Below the pieces are notes generated by a model. The model had not been told where the DNA came from. It did no database searches and worked only from the letters and a program-made list of their open reading frames with translations. A stretch of 64,000 nucleotides of DNA, taken from assembly GCA_016711805.1 (NCBI GenBank), contig JADJSH010000041.1, positions 7,271-71,270 on the forward strand, given 5' to 3'. Below are positions 46,498-55,203 of the stretch, one piece after another; positions within the stretch are counted from its first letter, which is position 1; the number at the start of each line of letters is the position of its first letter. The position numbers were made by a program, and so were the translations under genes. Source of the DNA: Bacteroidota bacterium. GTDB lineage: Bacteria; Bacteroidota; Bacteroidia; B-17B0; Aurantibacillaceae.

Positions 46498-46554
46498 AGC
46501 ATCGCATTCATATCCGCCAGCTGGCGGACAGGAGTTCAAATCTCCTTCTCACTA
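46490..46554 (+). repeat. tRNA-Met remnant (3' part) with palindromic insertion
   Basis: 46490-46504 (TTGGTTAGAGCATCG) equals tRNA-Met 46155-46169. ATTCATA follows as in the anticodon loop, and CAGGAGTTCAAATCTCC through TTCTCACTACAAAGCC equals the tRNA 3' end and its flank. The anticodon 3' side is replaced by CCGCCAGCTGGCGG, a perfect palindrome. It lacks the 5' acceptor and D-stem and cannot be a functional tRNA. Confidence 0.9.
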
Positions 46555-46557
46555 CAA

Positions 46558-46588
46558 AGCCCTGAAGCGATTCAGGGCTTTTTTTATT
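46558..46588 (+). terminator. Intrinsic terminator after the tRNA remnant
   Basis: AGCCCTGAA pairs with TTCAGGGCT (9 bp, GCGA loop) followed by seven T. Confidence 0.9.
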
Positions 46589-47132
46589 TATTGGAGTTTA
46601 TACGCCACTGCGTGACTCTCTCACTACAAAGTTGTTCTATGATTAGAGCAACCTTTATGCAATAAATTTCGGATTACCCAATAGCTATTAACACTCCCTT
46701 CCTGTCACGTAAAGCTAGTTTTGTTATGAAACCGGTATTGGTAGTTTATTATACTGGCCTGGTTTTCCTCTAAAAAGTTCACTCAATTTTATGACATTTT
46801 TTTTATCAAATAGGGGGCTAGCACCCTTTAGTAATTTTTATTTATTTTTTATGTTTATCGTCAAAAATATATAAGTTAAAATATTGGTTATTTATGACAT
46901 TTTTAAAGCTTAAGTATCTAGATATCAGAGAAGATAGAGAATTTCAGAAACTGATTTTGAGAGTATCTTGCCTGCTATTATCCCCACTTTTTTTGTTTTA
47001 TTTTTATAGACTTTTTATATAAAAATAAGCTTGTTTTTTTTATAAAGAAAATAGAAGCAAAAGATAAACTTATTGTTACAAAATTCTTGTCAAATTATTT
47101 TGAGATTTCTTACAAAATAATGCAAATTTAAT
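46589..47132. other. Intergenic region, no gene seen
   Basis: Very AT-rich. A third short copy of the tRNA flank, CTCTCACTACAAAG, is at 46618-46631. No convincing ORF or RNA. Confidence 0.5.
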
Positions 47133-47162
47133 TTGTTTAAATCAATCCACTGCCTAAATTTA
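47133..47162 (+). promoter_or_regulatory. Likely promoter of gltA
   Basis: TTG (47133-47135), 19 nt, then TAAATTTA (47155-47162), one base from TAnnTTTG. 24 nt upstream of the start codon. Confidence 0.5.
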
Positions 47163-47186
47163 CGAGGTTATTAAACAATTAAAAAA

Positions 47187-48509
47187 ATGGATAGATTAAA
47201 AGATAAGTTTCGCGAAAAAGCAGTGCCATTAGCGGCCGAGATTAAAGATATTATCAAAAATCATGGTGATTTAAAATTAGGTGAAATTACTGTTGCTCAA
47301 GTATACCAAGGAATGAAAGGTATGGTTGGTATGGTTACAGAAACGTCTAAATTAGATGCCGAAGAGGGAATCCGTTTTAGAGGATACTCAATTCCTGAAT
47401 TACGTAAGCATTTACCAAAAGCTCCAGGTGGTACAGAGCCATTACCTGAAGGTATATTTTATTTAATGTTAGTAGGTGAATTACCAACTCAAGAAGATGT
47501 AAGTTACATCACTGGAGAATGGCAAAAACGTAGTAATGTACCCAAACATGTGTTTGATGTAATTGAAAAATTACCTGTAGATACTCACCCAATGACACAG
47601 TTTGTAGTTGGTATTATGGCTATGCAAACCGAAAGTGTTTTTGCGAAAGCGTATGCGAAAGGTGTTAACAAAAAAGATTATTGGGATTATGTGTATGAAG
47701 ATTCGATGAATCTAATTGCACGTTTACCACGTATTGCATCTTATATCTATCGTCGTAAATATAAAAATGGTGCTCATATTGAGCCAGATCATAAATTAGA
47801 TTGGGCTGCAAATTTTGCTCACATGTTAGGTTACGAAGAATTTGATATGAAACGTTTAATGCGTTTATATTTAACTATTCACGTAGATCATGAAGGTGGT
47901 AACGTTTCTGCTCATGCTACACACTTAGTAGGTTCTGCATTATCTGACCCTTATTTAGCGTTTGCTGCTGGTATGAATGGTTTAGCTGGTCCATTACATG
48001 GTTTAGCAAATCAAGAGGTATTAAGTTGGATTATGGAGTTGAAAGAAAATTTAGGTGGTGGTTTACCAACTAAAGAACAAATTGCAGAATACATTAAACA
48101 AACTTTAACTGAAGGTAAAGTTGTTCCAGGATACGGACACGCGGTGTTGCGTAAAACGGATCCTCGTTTTACAGCACAACAAGATTTTTATAGAACATAT
48201 ATAAAGCATGATGATATTTGTGAAATCGTGCAAATGGTTTATGAAGTTGCACCTCCAATTTTAGAATCAACAGGAAAAATTAAAAACCCTTGGCCAAATG
48301 TGGACGCTCACTCAGGAGCTTTATTATCGCATTATGGTATGCATGAATATGATTTTTACACAGTATTATTTGGTGTATCTCGTGCATTAGGTGTATTAGC
48401 AAGTTTAGTATGGGATAGAGCAACTGGTTCTGCTATTGAGCGTCCAAACTCTACAACTACAGAAAATATTAAAGCTATTATTAAAAAAGCTCAAGAAGCT
48501 AAAGCATAG
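47187..48509 (+). CDS. gltA: Citrate synthase, eukaryotic-type
   Basis: 440 residues. Condenses oxaloacetate and acetyl-CoA at entry to the TCA cycle. Catalytic residues sit in HVDHEGGNVSAH, GPLHGLANQEVL and VPGYGHAVLRKTDPR. The N-terminus (DKFREKAVPLAAEIKDIIKNHGD) and overall sequence resemble the mitochondrial-type enzyme, which Bacteroidota are known to use, rather than the hexameric E. coli type. Own promoter and terminator. Intact. Confidence 0.94.
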   Translation: MDRLKDKFREKAVPLAAEIKDIIKNHGDLKLGEITVAQVYQGMKGMVGMVTETSKLDAEEGIRFRGYSIPELRKHLPKAPGGTEPLPEGIFYLMLVGELPTQEDVSYITGEWQKRSNVPKHVFDVIEKLPVDTHPMTQFVVGIMAMQTESVFAKAYAKGVNKKDYWDYVYEDSMNLIARLPRIASYIYRRKYKNGAHIEPDHKLDWAANFAHMLGYEEFDMKRLMRLYLTIHVDHEGGNVSAHATHLVGSALSDPYLAFAAGMNGLAGPLHGLANQEVLSWIMELKENLGGGLPTKEQIAEYIKQTLTEGKVVPGYGHAVLRKTDPRFTAQQDFYRTYIKHDDICEIVQMVYEVAPPILESTGKIKNPWPNVDAHSGALLSHYGMHEYDFYTVLFGVSRALGVLASLVWDRATGSAIERPNSTTTENIKAIIKKAQEAKA

Positions 48510-48529
48510 TTTTTTTAAATTTAAAATAT

Positions 48530-48565
48530 AAAAGTCCATCTGTTTAAATAGGTGGACTTTTTATT
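48530..48565 (+). terminator. Terminator of gltA
   Basis: AAAAGTCCATCT pairs with AGGTGGACTTTT (one wobble), 8-nt AT loop, followed by TATTTTAT; 20 nt after the stop. Confidence 0.75.
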
Positions 48566-48643
48566 TTATAATTTACCCTGCATTGGGTATAGATTTTAAA
48601 TGCTATACAACTACATTTATGAAATATATCTAATCTAATATTT

Positions 48644-51181
48644 ATGAAAAACATTTATTCAATCATATACTTATTACTGCTATCAACTTTAGCATATGCT
48701 CAAGATCTTTATATTGCTTCGCGACAAGGAGGAACAGGGGATGCAGGTACACTAGTAAAATGGGATAAAACCGCGAACACCACTTCAGTACTTTCAAATA
48801 TATCATCAACTAATTTTGGGGTATTTACGCCATCTTTTACTAATTATTTTTATAATGTTGCTACTCCAAATTATGACGATTTATTGACATTACATTCTAA
48901 CGGAAAATTTTACGGAGTATCAATTTATGGCGGAGATTGTGATAGAGGTAGTATATTTGAATTTGATCCAGTTGCCAATACGTATTCTACAATAGCTAGT
49001 TTTGACGGTGCAAACGGAGCTTTTCCTACTCAGAAAATGTGTTTATCTTCTGATGGTTTTTTTTATGGAGTAACCAGAGAAGGTGGTCTTTTAAATAGAG
49101 GTGCAATTTATAAATTTGATTTAGCAACAAATATTATTACACATTTATATTCTTTTACGGGCACTAGCGGATTACCCGATAAGCCAACTAATTATTTAAT
49201 TGAAGCTCCTAATGGAAATCTTTACGGGTCAACAGGAACAAGTATCTCTAGTAATCAATATGTTTATGAGTTTTCTAAAAACACCAATACGATTACTGCA
49301 GTAGCGGCAATTACTAGCACTGTAGGAAAAGTACCTAGCCCTTTATTTTTAGCGAGTAGTGGTAAAATGTATTTTAACTGCGCGCAAGGCCCCACAAGTG
49401 GAGGAAGTATAGTTGAGTATGATTACACTACTAATACAATTACATTATTGCAATCACTAACCACATCAACAAGTGTAATTGGAACAGCTTATCATTCGTT
49501 TATAGAGCCTACACCTAATGTTTTAATGACATCCGGTTCAGTTGGAGGTACAGGTTATGGCGGAATTTTTAGCTTTAATACACTTACAAATACATACGCT
49601 ATATTAGAACCATTTCCCGTGTCGTTTTCTGTTGGTTATAATACAACTGGTAAATTAACAAAAGCAGGAATTAACAAAGTGTATGGTATTAATCTTTTTG
49701 GAGGGACAACAGGACAAGGTGTTATTTTCGAATACGATTATTCTTCAGACATTATTACTAAGAAAGCGGATATTACTTCAAATCCTCATGGGTATTCTCC
49801 AATAGGCGCATTGGCTCTTCACACTAATTCTAACTTATACTTAATTAACACAAGTAGCACAAATAGCCTTACCCCAAACTTTATTGAGTGCGGTAAAATT
49901 TGTGAATATGTTACTGGAACAACAACATTAACTCCTAAAATCAATTTAACTCAATTTCACGAAGGAGTATTTCCAGAAAATGGGATGATAAAAGCTAGTA
50001 ATGGCAAATTATATGGTGTAACTTCTTACGGTGGTGCCAGTGCTTCTTTAGGAACAATTTTTGAATTTGATATAGCTACAAGTACGCGCACTATGTTGGC
50101 TCAGTTTTCTGCAACAACAGGTGTAACGCCAAAATTGGATCAAAATTTAGTTGAGGTAAATGGTAAACTTTATGGATTAACTTCATCAACTGGTGGTACT
50201 GTTACCTCGCAGCGTGGTACTTTATATGAGTTCGATCCTTTAACAAACAATATAACTGTAAAGGTATATTTTGATAATACAACAAACAATTCAAAAGGTA
50301 ATTATCCATTAGGTTCTTTGTTAAAAGCAGCAAATGGTAAGCTTTATGGTATGTGTGCACAAGGAGGTGCAAATAATGCCGGTGCAATTTTTGAATATGA
50401 TCCAACAACAAATACTTATATAAAAAAGTTTGATTTAACTGCTTCAATGGGGAATACTATATTAAATTCATTTGTAGAGTATTCACCAAATATTTTATAT
50501 GCTATTACAAATTCATTTGGCTCGTCTGGTAAAGTTATAGAATATAATATTGCAACAAATATAGCGACCTTAAAATTAACTATATCTGATGTTCCCGCAG
50601 CAGGATTAACCCTTGCAAGTAATGGTAAAATGTATTTCCCTGATTTAAATTATGGTATTAGAGAATATTCTGCTACCACAAATACAGTAATTAACACTTC
50701 AGGGTTCGGTGTTATTGGCTTATCAGGAAAACTTACAGCTGGTTCTGGAAATAAATTATATGGCTATAAAAACCCAAGCCTTCAAAGCATAGGCGCACCT
50801 TTACCGGGTAGGTTTTTTGAATATGATTTAAATGCGAGCGCTGTTACGGCTAGTGTTTCTGTGCCTTGTAATTATGGTACCTTCTTTAATAATGAATTTA
50901 TAATTGATAATTCGATCACTAATTCAATTAATACTATAACAAATAATATCGAATTTGACTTATATCCTAATCCAAGTAATGGTGTGTTTTCGATTGATAT
51001 TAGTCTATCTAATGAAAAAAAGAGTGTTGTTATTACAACCATTTTAGGTGACGAAATTTATAAAAAGGAATTAAACGAAGGGCATTCTTCTTTTGATATG
51101 TCAAACTTTACGAAGGGAATTTATTTTGTTACCATAGTTAATGGGGCGTACAAATCAGTTCGCAAGTTAATTATTAATTAA
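48644..51181 (+). CDS. T9SS-secreted repeat protein (propeller-like tandem repeats)
   Basis: 845 residues. Signal peptide (SIIYLLLLSTLAYAQ). Residues 25-740 are tandem repeats of about 50-60 residues with the core GKLYGxxxxGGxxxxGxIFEFDPxTNTxT (examples: GRGSIFEFDPVANTYSTI, NRGAIYKFDLATNIITHL, AGAIFEYDPTTNTYIKKF). Such repeats in Bacteroidota are predicted to form beta-propellers. Type A T9SS tail: FDLYPNPSNGVFSIDISL .. GIYFVTIVNGAYKSVRKLIIN. Exported to the surface; ligand unknown. Intact, unlike the two large T9SS genes at 39-44 kb. Confidence 0.85.
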   Translation: MKNIYSIIYLLLLSTLAYAQDLYIASRQGGTGDAGTLVKWDKTANTTSVLSNISSTNFGVFTPSFTNYFYNVATPNYDDLLTLHSNGKFYGVSIYGGDCDRGSIFEFDPVANTYSTIASFDGANGAFPTQKMCLSSDGFFYGVTREGGLLNRGAIYKFDLATNIITHLYSFTGTSGLPDKPTNYLIEAPNGNLYGSTGTSISSNQYVYEFSKNTNTITAVAAITSTVGKVPSPLFLASSGKMYFNCAQGPTSGGSIVEYDYTTNTITLLQSLTTSTSVIGTAYHSFIEPTPNVLMTSGSVGGTGYGGIFSFNTLTNTYAILEPFPVSFSVGYNTTGKLTKAGINKVYGINLFGGTTGQGVIFEYDYSSDIITKKADITSNPHGYSPIGALALHTNSNLYLINTSSTNSLTPNFIECGKICEYVTGTTTLTPKINLTQFHEGVFPENGMIKASNGKLYGVTSYGGASASLGTIFEFDIATSTRTMLAQFSATTGVTPKLDQNLVEVNGKLYGLTSSTGGTVTSQRGTLYEFDPLTNNITVKVYFDNTTNNSKGNYPLGSLLKAANGKLYGMCAQGGANNAGAIFEYDPTTNTYIKKFDLTASMGNTILNSFVEYSPNILYAITNSFGSSGKVIEYNIATNIATLKLTISDVPAAGLTLASNGKMYFPDLNYGIREYSATTNTVINTSGFGVIGLSGKLTAGSGNKLYGYKNPSLQSIGAPLPGRFFEYDLNASAVTASVSVPCNYGTFFNNEFIIDNSITNSINTITNNIEFDLYPNPSNGVFSIDISLSNEKKSVVITTILGDEIYKKELNEGHSSFDMSNFTKGIYFVTIVNGAYKSVRKLIIN

Positions 51182-51463
51182 AATAATTACTTTTTCATGT
51201 AAAGAGAATAAAATTTGCCAAAATGTCCAAATATCAGCGAGGACAAAAATTTGATTTCCCCTCATTCTCAAATTTGAGAGGCATTAAGCCTTTCCATTTA
51301 CTTACTTTTAATGGCTTAAAAGCGATTTAAAACGATTATGATGCCAGTTTTTTAACAAATTAAGCATAAGTTGATTTATTTAAATAGAGGGGCTAACCCT
51401 CTATTTTTTTCATTATCCATCATTTACTTTTACGTTATTATAAACCTAAAACAGTTTAAGGAA
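51182..51463. other. Intergenic region with a terminator
   Basis: Contains an intrinsic terminator at 51383-51410: AATAGAGGG pairs with CCCTCTATT and is followed by five T. A diffuse TTTCCATTT/TTTAAAACG repeat-rich AT stretch precedes it. No ORF of note. Confidence 0.6.
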
Positions 51464-51499
51464 ATGAGAAAAGTATTACTATTATTAGGAGGCGCTTAG
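51464..51499 (+). pseudogene. Truncated gene start: signal-peptide fragment
   Basis: ATG with an A-rich, AAGGAA-type ribosome-binding region 4-9 nt upstream encodes MRKVLLLLGGA and then TAG. This looks like the first codons of a secreted protein whose body is gone, since the next sequence already belongs to a T9SS tail on the opposite strand. It may mark a rearrangement junction, or be chance. Confidence 0.3.
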
Positions 51500-51525
51500 T
51501 TTATTAATTTAAACTTTACTCTTTT

Positions 51526-52108
51526 ATGAATTTTCCATGCAAAGGTTTTCCTTTAGCATTTTCTAGGATAAAATAATATATCCCATTTCCTAACCAAGAA
51601 ATATCTTTATGATATAATCCTTGTTCGTTAGGATTAAAAGCTAGGATTAATTTCCCCATTTGGTCATAAATCTTCAAATTTCCACTATTTAAATACTTAA
51701 TAACGATAAATTATCTGTGATTGGATTTTGCATGAGTAAATATCCTTTTTCTGCTAAATCAGAATAAAATACAGAAATAACATCCGAATAATCAGAAGGT
51801 TGAATTAAAACTTTATAGTAATTTTTACTGTTTTTTTGTGGAGATTCATCTGTAAACGTGATATTTTGAGACTTTGTAGATTCGCCGCAAATTCCAGCGT
51901 AATCATATATGACATCAAAATTTAAGGAGTCGTTAGATCTAAGTATTTGGTAACCTGCACAGCTATTGCCAGCACTAATGAGATAGCTAATAATAACCTT
52001 TTGATTGTATTGTACGGCTGATAATTCTTGTATACGAGTTTGAGAATTTGACTTTAAAAAAATCAAACAAAAAGAGGCTAAAAATAATATCTTTCGGTGT
52101 AAATGCAT
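51526..52108 (-). pseudogene. Small T9SS-sorted secreted protein, one frameshift
   Basis: 52108-51689 encodes a signal peptide (ILFLASFCLIFLKSNS), one fibronectin-like beta domain (KVIISYLISAGNSCAGYQILRS .. YYKVLIQPSDYSD) and the start of a sorting tail (NPITDNLSL). One indel near 51690 hides the rest, which reads KYLNSGNLKIYDQMGKLIL and ends NGIYYFILENAKGKPLHGKFIKE with stop at 51526. About 194 residues in all. Function unknown. Confidence 0.7.
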
Positions 52109-52215
52109 CGGTATAGCTACTATAAAGATAGGTTTTATTCCTGTATTTTAAAATAAGGGTTGCGATTAAATAACATTCATAAAACGTTTTTTATGTATAT
52201 TTAGTTCTCTAAATT

Positions 52216-54207
52216 ATGTTTAAACCAAAAATCATATTTGTATATTTATTTTTAATCACTAATTCTTTTCTTTTCGCGCAAAAAGAAAAAAGAATCAACG
52301 AATTAAAAAGTCAAATCGCTACCTCAAAAAATGATACGCAGAGAGTGATTGGATTGGTTAATTTATCCAGTAACTTAAGTAGTTCTCAATTTAAAGATGC
52401 GATAGTTTATGGTAACGAAGCTTTAGCAATTTCTTTGAAGAATAAATATGTGAGGGGACAAAATTTGGCATATAATTGTTTAGCGGATGCGTATTGGTTT
52501 CATTCTGATTATGATAAAGCTCAATATTTTTATTTTAAAGCCTACCGCCTAAGTGATTCTCTTCATGACCAAAAGGCGATTGCTTTTTCATTGTATAATA
52601 TTGGCTGGATATTATGTATACAGCAGCATAATTACGAATCCGATAAGTATTTATATCAGTCACTTCAAATTTACCAATCATTAAAAGATACTTTTGGATT
52701 ACTCAGAATTCACAATGCAATTGCTAGTTATTATGTGGATAGATGTCATTCTAAAGAAGGAGAACGAAAATATTTCGATTCGGCTATTGTGTATTTTAAT
52801 AAAGGAATAGATTGTGCTAAAAGTTCTAAAATGTACGGTGATTTAGGTAGAATTTATGGTAACCTCGGTGATTTATTTTATCAAGAAAAGGATTTTAAAA
52901 CGGCCATGTATTATAACGAAAAGAGTTTGGCTATTCATCAAAATGTGCAAGATTCTTCAAGTATGATGATTTGCTTTCTTAATATGGGATTGTGTGAAAT
53001 GGAAACTGGTAAAATTAAAGAGGCAATCAATAAGTTTAATATTGTTTATAATTATAATCAACTACACGATATTAAAGATATTCAAATTTTGACCTTGCGT
53101 GCTTTGGCACAAAGTAGTTATAAGTTACAAAATTTTAAAGAGGGCTTTGATTATTTTGAAAAATATGTTGAGTTAAAAGAAGAAATCGATCAAGAGGCTT
53201 ATTCAACAAATATTAGCAATCTCCAAGGAAGTTACTCTCTCGAAAAATCGGAAGCTAACGTAAAAGAACTAACTCAAGCCAATGAAATTCAAGAACTGAA
53301 AAATAAAAAAAACACTTACTTTATTTTTGGTTTATTGGCTATAGCTTTTATTGTTATTGCAGTAGCTGTGATGTTGTTTAAACAAAATAAACAAAAACAA
53401 CTCACCAATATTCAGTTGAAAGAACAAAACCATATTATTGCTGAAAAGAAACAAGAAATTGATAATAGCATACAATACGCTAAAGGAATTCAACTAGCTA
53501 TTTTGCCTAACGTACAAGAACTGAATACCCATTTTCCTCAAAGTTTTGTGTACTATAAACCAAAAGATGTAGTGAGTGGCGATTTTTATTGGTTTAGCAA
53601 AGTAGATAAAGATTTTTATTGTATTGCCGCCGATTGCACAGGGCATGGCGTTCCTGGCGCATTAATGAGTATTATTGGTATGGATAAAATTGTGCAAGCT
53701 ATTTTTGAGAAAAAAATATCTGCTCCTGGAGAAATTTTATCTTTTTTAAATAAACAAATTAAGCAAGTGTTAAAACAACATTCTGATGCCTCTAAGCAAA
53801 TGGACGGAATGGATTTAGCCTTATTGAAATTTAACGAATCATTAACTGAAGTAGAATTTTCGGGAGCAAACCGACCATTATTTATTATTCGTGATAAAAC
53901 TATTATTGAATACAAAGCCGATAAAATGGCAATAGCTGGTTTTACAGCCAACGAGCAACAATTTACAACCACTAAAATTGCGTTACAAAAAGACGATTCT
54001 CTTTTTATTTTCACTGATGGTTATGCTGATCAATTTGGTGGAGATACTGGAAAAAAATTTATGTCAAAAAATTTGAAAGACTTATTAATATCAATTTCTG
54101 ATTTATCAAGTAAAGAACAAGAAGAAAAAATTGCGACAGCTTTTAGTGATTGGAAAAAATCATATGAGCAAGTAGATGATGTTTTAGTAATTGGAATTAA
54201 AATTTAA
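52216..54207 (+). CDS. TPR-repeat membrane PP2C (SpoIIE-type) phosphatase
   Basis: 663 residues. Signal peptide, then TPR repeats in a presumed periplasmic domain (about 40-330; e.g. YGDLGRIYGNLGDLFYQEKDFKTAMYYNEKSLA), one membrane helix (about 375-393, YFIFGLLAIAFIVIAVAVML), a coiled-coil linker, and a SpoIIE/PP2C domain (about 425-663) with KDVVSGDFYW, ADCTGHGVPGALMSIIG (metal Asp and Gly) and FIFTDGYADQFGG plus VDDVLVIG. It dephosphorylates a Ser/Thr target in response to a periplasmic signal. No partner kinase is in the window. Confidence 0.9.
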   Translation: MFKPKIIFVYLFLITNSFLFAQKEKRINELKSQIATSKNDTQRVIGLVNLSSNLSSSQFKDAIVYGNEALAISLKNKYVRGQNLAYNCLADAYWFHSDYDKAQYFYFKAYRLSDSLHDQKAIAFSLYNIGWILCIQQHNYESDKYLYQSLQIYQSLKDTFGLLRIHNAIASYYVDRCHSKEGERKYFDSAIVYFNKGIDCAKSSKMYGDLGRIYGNLGDLFYQEKDFKTAMYYNEKSLAIHQNVQDSSSMMICFLNMGLCEMETGKIKEAINKFNIVYNYNQLHDIKDIQILTLRALAQSSYKLQNFKEGFDYFEKYVELKEEIDQEAYSTNISNLQGSYSLEKSEANVKELTQANEIQELKNKKNTYFIFGLLAIAFIVIAVAVMLFKQNKQKQLTNIQLKEQNHIIAEKKQEIDNSIQYAKGIQLAILPNVQELNTHFPQSFVYYKPKDVVSGDFYWFSKVDKDFYCIAADCTGHGVPGALMSIIGMDKIVQAIFEKKISAPGEILSFLNKQIKQVLKQHSDASKQMDGMDLALLKFNESLTEVEFSGANRPLFIIRDKTIIEYKADKMAIAGFTANEQQFTTTKIALQKDDSLFIFTDGYADQFGGDTGKKFMSKNLKDLLISISDLSSKEQEEKIATAFSDWKKSYEQVDDVLVIGIKI

Positions 54208-54211
54208 TAGA

Positions 54212-55198
54212 GTGAAAAAAATTGCAGTCATAGTACTTATGTGTTTGGGTTTTGTTTTTTTACTTCCTAAACAATCATCGCAGTCGTGGGGTTTTTACGG
54301 ACATAAGCGTATTAATCGCATGGCGGTGTTTACATTGCCGCCAGAAATGGTAAGCTTTTATAAAAGCCATATTGAGTTTGTTACTAACCACGCAGTTGAT
54401 CCTGATAAAAGACGTTATGGAGTAGAGGGAGAGGCACCGAGACATTACATTGACATTGATCATTATGGAGAACATGCTTTTGATAGTGTGCCTAAATTTT
54501 GGAAAGCCGCTATTGCAAAATACACTGAGGACACATTAATGGCTTATGGTATTGTGCCATGGCAAATAGAAAAGCATTACTATAAATTATTGAATGCCTT
54601 TAAAAATGAAAACCTCGATCAGATTTTAAGTTACAGTGCCGATTTAGGCCACTACATTGCCGATGCGCACGTACCTTTGCATACGACTGAAAATTATAAC
54701 GGACAATTAACTGGGCAACGTGGCATACATGGTTTTTGGGAAAGCCGCATTCCCGAATTAAAAGCAGAAGACTATGATTATTTTGTTGGAAGAGCAAAGT
54801 ATGTGGATTCACCAATAAAGTCAGCTTGGAAAATTGTTTACGATAGTCACATGGGTGTGGATAGTGTATTGAAATTTGAAGCCGCCTTAAATAAAGAATT
54901 TCCTCAAGATAGAAAGTATGCTTATGAAAACAGAGGTAATTTAATGATGAAAGTTTATTCTTTAGAATACACGAATCGTTATGATTTAATGATTAAAGGT
55001 CAAGTAGAACGAAGAATGCGCGAAAGCATCATCATGGTGGGGAGTTTGTGGTACACGGCATGGGTAAACGCTGGTAAACCAAATTTAGAAAAACTGGGGC
55101 AAAAAGATGTAAGTGATTCATTAAAAAAACAAATGGCGCTTGAAGAACAATTATACCTTGAGCAAAAAATAAAAAATGCCAAAGGGCATGAAGATTAA
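54212..55198 (+). CDS. Zinc-dependent phospholipase C / S1-P1 nuclease-like secreted protein
   Basis: About 329 residues from GTG 54212, preferred over TTG 54191 because it opens a clean signal peptide (KKIAVIVLMCLGFVFLLP). Mature residues start near W (SWGFYGHKRINRMAVFTLP); the mature N-terminal Trp and H residues are zinc ligands in this superfamily. HYIDIDHYGEHAF, SADLGHYIADAHVPLHTTEN and GIHGFWESRIPEL supply the other His/Asp ligands. Members include phospholipase C and S1/P1 nucleases; the substrate is not predictable. Overlaps the preceding phosphatase ORF if TTG is used, and lies between two TPR-PP2C genes. Confidence 0.75.
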   Translation: MKKIAVIVLMCLGFVFLLPKQSSQSWGFYGHKRINRMAVFTLPPEMVSFYKSHIEFVTNHAVDPDKRRYGVEGEAPRHYIDIDHYGEHAFDSVPKFWKAAIAKYTEDTLMAYGIVPWQIEKHYYKLLNAFKNENLDQILSYSADLGHYIADAHVPLHTTENYNGQLTGQRGIHGFWESRIPELKAEDYDYFVGRAKYVDSPIKSAWKIVYDSHMGVDSVLKFEAALNKEFPQDRKYAYENRGNLMMKVYSLEYTNRYDLMIKGQVERRMRESIIMVGSLWYTAWVNAGKPNLEKLGQKDVSDSLKKQMALEEQLYLEQKIKNAKGHED

Positions 55199-55203
55199 AA
55201 ACG

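Noticed and set aside
46490..46554. Third tRNA gene
   Set aside because: It lacks the acceptor 5' strand and the D-stem, and its anticodon stem is replaced by a palindrome.
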